Assembly (NCBI GenBank): GCA_027031685.1
Contig: JALVPS010000451.1
Span: forward strand, 1 to 9,106
Reading direction: 5' to 3'
Length of the DNA stretch: 9,106 nucleotides
DNA from: Gammaproteobacteria bacterium
GTDB lineage: Bacteria; Pseudomonadota; Gammaproteobacteria; UWMA-0217
The notes below the pieces were generated by a model, which saw only the letters and a list, made by a program, of their open reading frames with translations, made no database searches and was not told where the DNA came from. Positions 1 to 5,072 of the stretch are shown here, piece by piece. Position 1 is the stretch's first letter. The number at the start of each line of letters is the position of its first letter. The position numbers and the translations under genes were made by a program.

Positions 1-20
1 CCCCATGATCGGCCAGCGCC

Positions 21-1247
21 TCAGCGGAAGTCCAGATCGGCGATGAGGCGGAACTGGCGGTCGTCGGCGTCGGCCGGGCTGCGGTCGTCGGCCACCGTGG
101 CCACGGCGGTGAGGCGCAGGTGGCGGCCCAGGCCGAATTCGAGCAGGGTGTCGAGCTGGCGGCGGTCGAAGGCGCTGCCGTCGCGGCTGCGGAAGCCGCC
201 GGCGGCCAGCGTGAGCCGCCAGCGCCGCGCGCCGTGCCGCCAGGGGTGGGCGGCGCTCACCAGCCAGGCCCGGCCGGGGCCGCCCAGGGCGTCGATGCCC
301 GTGCCCTCCATGGTGGTGAAGAAGGGGCCGCCGCCCAGGCTGGGGAAGGCGCCGCCGGCGCCGTGGCTGACGTTGACGGCGGTGTACAGGTCCAGGTGCG
401 GGCGGTCGCGGTGCAGGCCCAAGGCCAGGCCCCAGGTGTCGGCGCGCCAGTCGCCCAGCCGGGCGGCGCCGCTGGCGCGGGCGCGGTCGAATTGCGCGGC
501 CAGCTGCCAGTCGCCCAGGCCGGCGCGGTGGCCGCTGCGCGCCGCCTCCACGTACAGCACGTCGGCCACGTCGGTGAAGCGGTACAGCCAGGCGCGCCCC
601 TGCCAGGGGGCGCCCTCGTCCGTCTCGGCGCTCAGCCAGGCCACGCCGCGGCTGGGGCCGTCCAGCCCCAGCGCCTCGCCCAGGCGCACGAAGCGCGCCG
701 GGTCCACGCCGTTGCCCCAGCCGGCCATGCGGTCCGCCAGGCCGGCGCCCAGGCGCAGCCCCCCCGGCGTGGCGTGATGCAGCACGGCGGCGCGGAAGCG
801 GTTGGGCTGCATGCGCACGTCGTCGCCGTCCAGGTGCGGGGTGTCCAAGGCCTGCCGCCCCAGGCGCAGGCCGGTGGCGCCGCGCCGCCAGTCCAGCCAG
901 GTGTCGCCGGCCAGCAGGAAGCCGTGCCCGTCGGCGGTGAAGAAGTCCGGGTGGCGGTGGGCGGCGTCGTCATGGGGCCGCAGGTTGGCCACGCCGTACA
1001 CGGTGGTGGCCGCCTGGCAGGCGTGCCAGCGGCGCGTGCGCAGGTGGAAGTGGCCGCCGGCGGCCAGCGCGTGCCGGCCGGGCTGGCCGGTGGTGTGCAG
1101 GTCGATGGCCCCCAGGCGCAGTTGCCCGCGTGTGTGCAGCAGGGGCGTCACTTGCGCCTGCTGGCGCGGTGGCTGCGGCTGGGTGGCCGGCACGGGGGCG
1201 GCGAGGGCGGTGAGGCAGGCGGCGAGCAGCCAGCGGGCAGGACGCAT
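21..1247 (-). CDS. OprD-like outer-membrane porin
   Basis: Predicted outer-membrane beta-barrel protein of 408 residues, probably a channel for a small solute. Seen: a signal peptide at residues 1-21 (basic start, hydrophobic core, cleavage likely after VPA), then a first barrel strand near residues 40-50 and alternating polar/apolar strands to a C-terminus ending LIADLDFR. The OprD-family hallmark is visible as GRQALDTP at 130-137 followed by DDVRMQPNRF at 142-151. The length fits OprD-type porins (about 400-450 residues). The final Arg after Phe is slightly unusual, since such barrels normally end in an aromatic residue. The start was chosen because it gives an intact signal peptide; the ribosome-binding site is weak. 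The gene follows the SQR-like gene by 68 bases and has its own promoter with a Fur-like box. The substrate cannot be read from sequence; the neighbours make a sulfur compound or an iron-linked solute plausible. Confidence 0.75.
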   Translation of the reverse strand: MRPARWLLAACLTALAAPVPATQPQPPRQQAQVTPLLHTRGQLRLGAIDLHTTGQPGRHALAAGGHFHLRTRRWHACQAATTVYGVANLRPHDDAAHRHPDFFTADGHGFLLAGDTWLDWRRGATGLRLGRQALDTPHLDGDDVRMQPNRFRAAVLHHATPGGLRLGAGLADRMAGWGNGVDPARFVRLGEALGLDGPSRGVAWLSAETDEGAPWQGRAWLYRFTDVADVLYVEAARSGHRAGLGDWQLAAQFDRARASGAARLGDWRADTWGLALGLHRDRPHLDLYTAVNVSHGAGGAFPSLGGGPFFTTMEGTGIDALGGPGRAWLVSAAHPWRHGARRWRLTLAAGGFRSRDGSAFDRRQLDTLLEFGLGRHLRLTAVATVADDRSPADADDRQFRLIADLDFR

Positions 1248-1278
1248 GGTGGGAGTTCCGCGTGGTGAGACGGTGCGG

Positions 1279-1308
1279 ATTGTAAATGCGAATCCGTCTC
1301 ATTTGCAA
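1279..1308 (-). promoter_or_regulatory. Promoter of the porin gene
   Basis: On the minus strand TTGCAA (1303-1308, 4 of 6 to the sigma-70 -35 box) is followed after 18 bases by TACAAT (1279-1284, 5 of 6 to the -10 box). It starts 8 bases after the stop of the upstream flavoprotein gene, so the porin can be transcribed independently. A Fur-like 19-mer sits between and over the two boxes. Confidence 0.5.
1288..1306 (-). promoter_or_regulatory. Fur-like box in the porin promoter
   Basis: The plus-strand 19-mer GCGAATCCGTCTCATTTGC matches the classical Fur consensus (three GATAAT-type hexamers) at 11 of 19 positions when read on the minus strand. It lies between the -35 and -10 boxes, the usual place for a repressor. 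The half-motif ATGCGAAT-NNN-TCT recurs ahead of the YeeE gene at 3786-3799. An 11/19 match is suggestive only. Confidence 0.4.
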
Positions 1309-1315
1309 TTCTGTC

Positions 1316-2443
1316 TCAGCGGAACTGGCGCAGATACCACCACTCGAAGGCGCGCTTGGCCAGGTGGAAGAGGGGGTTGGCCGGCAGCACCAGGTTGCGC
1401 TTCTCGGTGCGCGCCACCAGCATGCCGCTGTCCCGGGCGTCCACGATGCACACCAGCTCCACCTTGAAGCGCTCGCTAGGTGCCGCGCCGCGTAGCTCGG
1501 CAGCCAGGTTGGCGGCGGCGGCCCTGGCCTGCAGGTCGGCCATGTGGGCCTGCTTGGGCATCCACTCCGGGCCGGGGAAGCTGCCCGAGTCGCCGGCCAC
1601 GTACACCCGTTCCCAGCCGGGCACGCGGCAGAACTCGTCCGCCCGCAGCAGGCCGCCGGGCGAGCGGGGCAGGTCGGTGTCGTCGAACCAGGCGTTGCCG
1701 GTCATGCCGGGCATGAACAGGATCAGGTCGGCCTCGAACTCGCCGCCCTCGGTGATGACGCTGCGCTCGGTGAAGCCCTTCATCTTGTGGCCCAGGTGGG
1801 TGTCGATGTCGCGCCTGGCCATCTCCCTGAGCAGCCCTTGTACGGCCTTGGGCCCCAGGCGGGCGCCGGGCTTGGCGGCAGGGGTGAAGAACACCAGCCG
1901 GAAGCGGTCGCGGCGCCCCTCCTTGCGCAACTGGCGGTCGATGCCGAACAGGAACTCGAACATGGGACCGCCGCGCATGGCGGACGGCTCCTTGGGGTTG
2001 CCGGCGAAGCCGATGGCGATGGTGCCGCCGTCCAGCTCGCGCAGCCGGTCGCGGATGCGCACCGCGGCCTCGATGCCCTCGCAGGGCGTGATGGCGTGCT
2101 CGATGCCGGGCAGCTTCTTGAGGAAGCGCCCGCCGGAGGCGATCACCAGGCCGTCGTTCTCCACCTTGCCGGTGTCGGTGAGCAGGGTGCGGCCGCCGTC
2201 GGCCAGGCCGGTGGCGCTGCCCTGGTGGTAGTCGATGCGGTGCTTGGCGAAAAAGTGCTCCAGCGGATGCACCAGATCCTCCGGCTGGCGCAGGCCGCTG
2301 GGGATCCAGATCAGGCTGGGCAGGTACACGAACTCGGGCCGGGGGGCGACCAGGGTGATGTCCAGATCGGGGTCCCGCTTGCGCAGCATGCGCGCGGCGG
2401 TCAGCGCAGCGAAGCCGGCGCCGATGATGGTCACTCGGGCCAT
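1316..2443 (-). CDS. SQR-family FAD-dependent oxidoreductase
   Basis: Flavoprotein of 375 residues in the sulfide:quinone oxidoreductase / flavocytochrome c sulfide dehydrogenase family, which oxidises sulfide to polysulfide and passes electrons to quinone or cytochrome. Seen: FAD-binding GAGFAA at 8-13, ASGG at 102-105, a second FAD contact VAGD at 282-285, and a C-terminal LVCIVDARDSG (330-340) and FHLAKRAFEWW (359-369) that align with the Acidithiobacillus ferrooxidans SQR as I recall it. Only three cysteines exist: C121, C272 and C332. C121 and C332 match the positions of C128 and C356 of that enzyme, but the third active-site cysteine (C160 there, in SCFGPAYE) is replaced by Arg157 in MRGGPMFEF. 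The membrane-binding tail is short. The start has a good ribosome-binding site, AAGGAG, 7 bases before ATG. It follows the YeeE gene by 103 bases. Membership of the family is fairly sure; sulfide as substrate is not. Confidence 0.8.
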   Translation of the reverse strand: MARVTIIGAGFAALTAARMLRKRDPDLDITLVAPRPEFVYLPSLIWIPSGLRQPEDLVHPLEHFFAKHRIDYHQGSATGLADGGRTLLTDTGKVENDGLVIASGGRFLKKLPGIEHAITPCEGIEAAVRIRDRLRELDGGTIAIGFAGNPKEPSAMRGGPMFEFLFGIDRQLRKEGRRDRFRLVFFTPAAKPGARLGPKAVQGLLREMARRDIDTHLGHKMKGFTERSVITEGGEFEADLILFMPGMTGNAWFDDTDLPRSPGGLLRADEFCRVPGWERVYVAGDSGSFPGPEWMPKQAHMADLQARAAAANLAAELRGAAPSERFKVELVCIVDARDSGMLVARTEKRNLVLPANPLFHLAKRAFEWWYLRQFR

Positions 2444-2546
2444 GAGACGACTCCTTGGGGGGATGCTGTGGGAATCGCCCGATTGTAGCGGGAAACCGCC
2501 GCCCCCGTGGGAAAGGGCGGCGGCCGCGGGGGAATGGAATCGGCGG
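2444..2546 (-). promoter_or_regulatory. Intergenic region ahead of SQR-like gene: hairpin and possible -10
   Basis: On the minus strand a 9-bp GC-only stem (CCGCCGCCC with GGGCGGCGG, 2496-2504 and 2515-2523, loop of 10) follows the YeeE stop codon. Only TTT follows it, so it is a weak terminator or attenuator at best. Beyond it lie TACAAT (2482-2487, a good -10 match without a convincing -35) and the 12-base palindrome AATCGGGCGATT (2473-2484), which overlaps it and could be an operator. The flavoprotein gene may be read both from YeeE and from here. Confidence 0.35.
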
Positions 2547-3764
2547 TCAGACCCGCTCCAGCTGGCGCAGGCCCTGCGGCCACAGGCGCAGGTCGGCCAG
2601 GCTGGCGGCCAGGGCCTTGGGCACGCTGGCCTCCGCCTCGTACACCAGCCGGTAGTACTGGAACTTCATGGTCAGCGCCGAGCCGAGGACGATGGCGCCC
2701 AGGGTGAGGAAACTGCCCAGCGCCAGCGTGGAGGCGCCCGACACCCCCTGGCCGATGGTGCAGCCCATGCCCAGCACACCGCCGATGCCCATCAGGAAAC
2801 CGCCCGCCACGTGATTGACGAAATCACGCGCGCTGGCGAACCACTCCAGGCGGAAGGCGCGCGTCAGCAGCGAATAGGCGAAGGCGCCCGTCACCGCCCC
2901 CAGCGCGGCCAGCATGGCGAACGACACCAGCGTGGCGGCGAAGCCCGATTCGGCCCAGTGCAGGAACTGGCCGCTCGGCTGCACGAAGGTGAGCGCCTGC
3001 GCGCCCACCGCGATGGGCCGCTCGTCCAGGAACTCCACCTCCTCCATCCACTGCTGGCCCCACGGGCCGGCCGTCACGAACCAGGCCGCCACCACCGCTG
3101 CGCCCACCGTGAAGCCGCCCAGAATGTTGTCCAGCCGGCCGCGGAAATCGGTCGAGCGGAAGGCCCACGCCGCCAGCCCCAGCGCCAGCGTCCCGCCCAG
3201 GCCGTACTCCAGCACGCCCTCGTCCAGGCCCGTCAGCCGCGCCGCCAGCGCCGGCAGGCCCTGGTGCGACACCTCCAGCGCCGAGAAATCCACGAACAGC
3301 GGCTGCATCCAGCGCAGAAACACGTTGTAGCCGAAATTGGTGAACAGCATCAGGTACGCGCCCACCCCCATGGCCAGCAGCGTGAACAGCGACTTGACGT
3401 TGCCGCCCCCCACGCGCAGCAGATTCTTGTTGCCGCAGCCCGAACCGATCGTCATGCCGATGCCGAACAACAGCCCGCCCAGCACATAGCGCGGCCAGGC
3501 GAACATCGCCGTGCGGTAGGGCGGAATCGCCGTCTCGTTGCTGGCCGTGAGCGACATGTCGATCACCCCCGCCCACTGCAGCCCCAGCACCCCGGCAATG
3601 GCCACCGCAATGGCGAAGAACCATGCCCGCAGACGCCCCGTGTCGCCCATGTTCACCACATCCGACACCGCGCCCATCGTGCAGAAATTCGTCTTCACCG
3701 CCACCGCGCCCATGACGAACGTGATGACGAAGGCCGACAGCAGAACCTGGGTCGTGATGCTCAT
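2547..3764 (-). CDS. YeeE/YedE (TsuA-type) sulfur transporter
   Basis: Inner-membrane protein of 405 residues of the YeeE/YedE sulfur-transport family. The studied member TsuA takes up thiosulfate by relaying it along three conserved cysteines in a hydrophobic pore. Seen: about eight or nine hydrophobic segments and all three cysteine motifs, NFCTMGA (C28), IGSGCGN (C110) and GMGCTIGQG (C335). The two halves repeat the family pattern, so the protein is the full-length form, not a split half. The chosen ATG at 3764 is preceded by AGAGGA 7 bases upstream and starts directly on the first membrane segment; an open frame reaching to 3956 adds 64 residues of low-complexity, non-membrane sequence and is rejected. 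A promoter and a Fur-like box lie just upstream. No TusA or rhodanese gene, the usual partners, is in the window. Transport of thiosulfate or another reduced sulfur species is inferred from the motifs. Confidence 0.88.
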   Translation of the reverse strand: MSITTQVLLSAFVITFVMGAVAVKTNFCTMGAVSDVVNMGDTGRLRAWFFAIAVAIAGVLGLQWAGVIDMSLTASNETAIPPYRTAMFAWPRYVLGGLLFGIGMTIGSGCGNKNLLRVGGGNVKSLFTLLAMGVGAYLMLFTNFGYNVFLRWMQPLFVDFSALEVSHQGLPALAARLTGLDEGVLEYGLGGTLALGLAAWAFRSTDFRGRLDNILGGFTVGAAVVAAWFVTAGPWGQQWMEEVEFLDERPIAVGAQALTFVQPSGQFLHWAESGFAATLVSFAMLAALGAVTGAFAYSLLTRAFRLEWFASARDFVNHVAGGFLMGIGGVLGMGCTIGQGVSGASTLALGSFLTLGAIVLGSALTMKFQYYRLVYEAEASVPKALAASLADLRLWPQGLRQLERV

Positions 3765-3787
3765 GCGGAAATCCTCTGGTGGTCGAT

Positions 3788-3806
3788 GCGAATGATTCTG
3801 GTGGCG
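3788..3806 (-). promoter_or_regulatory. Fur-like box ahead of the YeeE gene
   Basis: The plus-strand 19-mer GCGAATGATTCTGGTGGCG has a strong left part: its minus-strand AGAATCATTCGCAT resembles half of typical Fur boxes, while the distal hexamer is poor (10 of 19 to consensus overall). It lies 24 bases before the start codon and just downstream of the proposed -10 box, where a bound protein would block initiation. Confidence 0.35.
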
Positions 3807-3808
3807 CG

Positions 3809-3838
3809 AGTGTAGGGCGATGTGTTTGGCCGGTACAA
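3809..3838 (-). promoter_or_regulatory. Possible promoter of the YeeE gene
   Basis: On the minus strand TTGTAC (3833-3838) is followed after 18 bases by TACACT (3809-3814, 4 of 6 to the -10 box). The -35 match is limited to TTG, so the call is tentative. Its position right before the Fur-like box and about 45 bases before the start codon supports it. Confidence 0.35.
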
Positions 3839-4026
3839 GCAGGGGGCAGGTTGGCCCCGACGGGTTTCGCTGCGCTCGTCGTCCCGCCCCGCGGGGCGCT
3901 TTTCCGATAACTGCCCGGTCCCGGACGGTTCCAGCAGGGTGCGCCGCCTCTCTCAATCCCTCTGTACATCACTTTCGAGCATGGCTTCGGGGCACCCTCT
4001 GGTCAGTGGAGGAATGACGGCGTGCT
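3839..4026. other. Intergenic remainder with REP-like repeat and GC palindrome
   Basis: No gene is seen between the YeeE promoter and the end of the ABM-fold gene. It holds a short hairpin GGGGC/GCCCC (3843-3858), a REP-like segment GGGTTTCGCTGCGCTC within 3859-3883, and a perfect 14-base palindrome CGCCCCGCGGGGCG (3885-3898) followed by TTTT on the plus strand. The stretch 3904-4026 shows no clear signal; CAGAGGG occurs twice on the minus strand. Confidence 0.45.
3859..3883. repeat. REP-like intergenic repeat fragment
   Basis: The segment contains GGGTTTCGCTGCGCTC, a phrase I know as part of dispersed intergenic repeats in many gammaproteobacteria (usually seen as GAGCGCAGCGAAACCC). It is flanked by GACG and CGTC, which can pair into a short stem. 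Only one copy is in this window, so repetition cannot be shown here. Confidence 0.4.
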
Positions 4027-4488
4027 TCAGGCGGCGCGGGTGGTGTACTTCTCCTTTGCCTCGCGCGCCTTGCGCGCCTCTTCCGGTGTGTAGGCCCGGC
4101 CCTGCCACAGCATGGTGTAGGCGATCTCCTCGTTGCCGTTCTCGCACAGGGCCAACACGTCCTTGAACAGCGGCTGGAAGGTCGGGCTGCGGTGCGATGC
4201 CTCGTGGTCCTCGAACGAGCGCCAGAAGGTCACAATGAGGGCCTCGCGGTCCTTGAGCGGGCTCTCCACGGCCTGGCCGATGGTGGAGCCTTCGTTGGAG
4301 ATCCGACCGCTGTTGAGCAGCACCATGCCGCCGATGAAGCCCGTTTCCGAGTGGTAGGTCTTGACGTTCTCGCAGAGCAGCGCCACGCGCTCCTGCAGGT
4401 CGTCCACCGTGTACTCCGGCTTGAGGGTGACGCGGTTGATGGTCACCACGCCATCCGGGTTGAAGTTGTTGATCAGGGTGTTGTGCAT
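4027..4488 (-). CDS. ABM-fold protein resembling half of sulfur oxygenase reductase
   Basis: Protein of 153 residues with a dimeric alpha-beta barrel (antibiotic biosynthesis monooxygenase, ABM) pattern; cytoplasmic, no signal peptide. Seen: GFIGGMVLL at 50-58, LIVTFWRSFEDHEASH at 84-99, SPTFQPLF at 101-108 and EEIAYTMLW at 120-128. The stretch resembles archaeal and Acidithiobacillus sulfur oxygenase reductase (SOR), where TFW, then DHE and a His four residues later, carry two of the iron ligands (H86 and H90 in Acidianus); here they are H95 and H99. The third ligand (Glu114 there) has no certain match; E116, E120 or E121 are candidates. C39 lies near, not exactly at, the SOR catalytic cysteine. 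SOR is about 308 residues with two such repeats, so this is half the length. The start has an excellent GGAGG 6 bases upstream. Sulfur neighbours support a sulfur role; a generic ABM or heme-linked monooxygenase remains possible. No symbol is assigned. Confidence 0.7.
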   Translation of the reverse strand: MHNTLINNFNPDGVVTINRVTLKPEYTVDDLQERVALLCENVKTYHSETGFIGGMVLLNSGRISNEGSTIGQAVESPLKDREALIVTFWRSFEDHEASHRSPTFQPLFKDVLALCENGNEEIAYTMLWQGRAYTPEEARKAREAKEKYTTRAA

Positions 4489-4634
4489 GGCACACCTCCG
4501 TTAGCGAATAAGAATATTGGGTTGCTCTAAATGTTGAGTATTTTACTCGGGTATTGGGGGCTCATCCATAAACAACACAAATAGTTGTATTAATATTTTT
4601 GATTAGAAACTGCGCCCGGACGGGCGCGCAGACG
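4489..4634. other. AT-rich intergenic region
   Basis: By my count 35 of 110 bases in 4501-4610 are G or C, against a very GC-rich background. No gene is seen. The region holds the ABM gene's promoter, the direct repeat TATTGGG (4515-4521 and 4552-4558), and near its right end a GC hairpin GCGCCC-GTCC-GGGCGC (4612-4627 on the minus strand) with only a weak T stretch after it, possibly a second fdxA terminator. Confidence 0.5.
4536..4568 (-). promoter_or_regulatory. Promoter with palindromic operator for the ABM-fold gene
   Basis: On the minus strand TGGATG (4563-4568, 3 of 6) and TAAAAT (4540-4545, 5 of 6) are spaced by 17 bases. The -10 box lies inside the palindrome GAGTAAAATACTC (4536-4548), a likely operator. 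The region upstream (4570-4611) is A/T tracts that could act as an UP element and includes an ACAAC/GTTGT inverted repeat (4572-4588). Confidence 0.4.
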
Positions 4635-4666
4635 AAAACGGCCACCGTGCAGGTGAGGTGGCCGTT
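4635..4666 (-). terminator. Intrinsic terminator of fdxA
   Basis: On the minus strand a perfect 10-bp stem AACGGCCACC / GGTGGCCGTT (4657-4666 and 4637-4646) with a 10-base loop is followed by TTTTCG, 15 bases after the fdxA stop codon. It ends the mutS-fdxA side and separates it from the sulfur genes. Confidence 0.75.
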
Positions 4667-4681
4667 GGCGACGGAGGGGGC

Positions 4682-5005
4682 TCAGCGTTCCAGGTACTTG
4701 AGCTTGTCCGGCTTGCCGTTCCACTCGTCGGCGTCCGGCAGCGAGTCCTTCTTGCTGGTGATCACCGGCCACTCCTTGGCCAGTTCGGCATTGAGCTCCA
4801 GGTACACCTCCTGCCCCTCGGGGAGGTCGTCCTCGGGAAAGATGGCCTCGGCCGGACACTCCGGCTCGCACAGGGTGCAGTCGATGCACTCGTCGGGGTC
4901 GATGACCAGAAAGTTCGGTCCCTCGTGGAAACAGTCGACGGGGCAGACTTCGACGCAGTCCGTGTACTTGCAGTTGATGCAGTTATCTCCAACGACAAAG
5001 GTCAT
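4682..5005 (-). CDS. fdxA: 7Fe-8S ferredoxin FdxA
   Basis: Small soluble electron carrier of 107 residues, the full family length, with one [3Fe-4S] and one [4Fe-4S] cluster, very like Azotobacter vinelandii ferredoxin I. Seen: CINCKYTDCVEVCPVDC at 9-25 and CIDCTLCEPEC at 40-50. By analogy with that protein C9, C17 and C50 hold the 3Fe cluster and C21, C40, C43 and C46 the 4Fe cluster, with C12 and C25 free. The C-terminal half (LNAELAKEWPVI, then KKDSLPDADEW) is also typical and closes with the usual LER. The start has GGAGAA 8 bases upstream. It lies 67 bases after mutS, an arrangement known from Pseudomonas-type gammaproteobacteria; a TAGAAT -10-like box (5048-5053) suggests its own promoter. 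Redox partners are not evident; electron supply to the adjacent sulfur genes is possible but unproven. Confidence 0.96.
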   Translation of the reverse strand: MTFVVGDNCINCKYTDCVEVCPVDCFHEGPNFLVIDPDECIDCTLCEPECPAEAIFPEDDLPEGQEVYLELNAELAKEWPVITSKKDSLPDADEWNGKPDKLKYLER

Positions 5006-5072
5006 TGCGCAGGTTCTCCGTGGGCTATCGGGTGGTCGTGAGGGGCGATTCTACCGGCTGGTGGCCGGCAGG
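5006..5072 (-). promoter_or_regulatory. mutS-fdxA spacer with possible fdxA -10 box
   Basis: On the minus strand TAGAAT (5048-5053, 5 of 6 to the -10 box) lies 43 bases before the fdxA start codon, without a good -35 box. Just upstream a small hairpin CCGGC/GCCGG (5054-5068) lacks a T tract, so it is not a convincing mutS terminator and read-through from mutS is likely. Confidence 0.3.

Noticed and set aside
120..1268. Long plus-strand frames opposite the porin and SQR-like genes (for example 120-1268 and 1544-2488)
   Set aside because: They are shadows of GC-rich genes with low-complexity composition; the minus-strand products carry a signal peptide and family motifs.
2235..3815. A 526-residue plus-strand frame rich in Arg, His and Gln opposite the YeeE gene
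   Set aside because: Antisense to a clear membrane protein with all three family cysteine motifs; no domain pattern is visible in it.
3765..3956. N-terminal extension of 64 residues for the YeeE protein
   Set aside because: The added part is not membrane-like and reads through the promoter and Fur-like box; the ATG at 3764 has a good ribosome-binding site and begins at the first membrane segment.
4486..4505. Sigma-54 type promoter suggested by TGGCAC near 4488
   Set aside because: It is on the plus strand over the ABM gene start, lacks TTGC at the right spacing, and no plus-strand gene follows.
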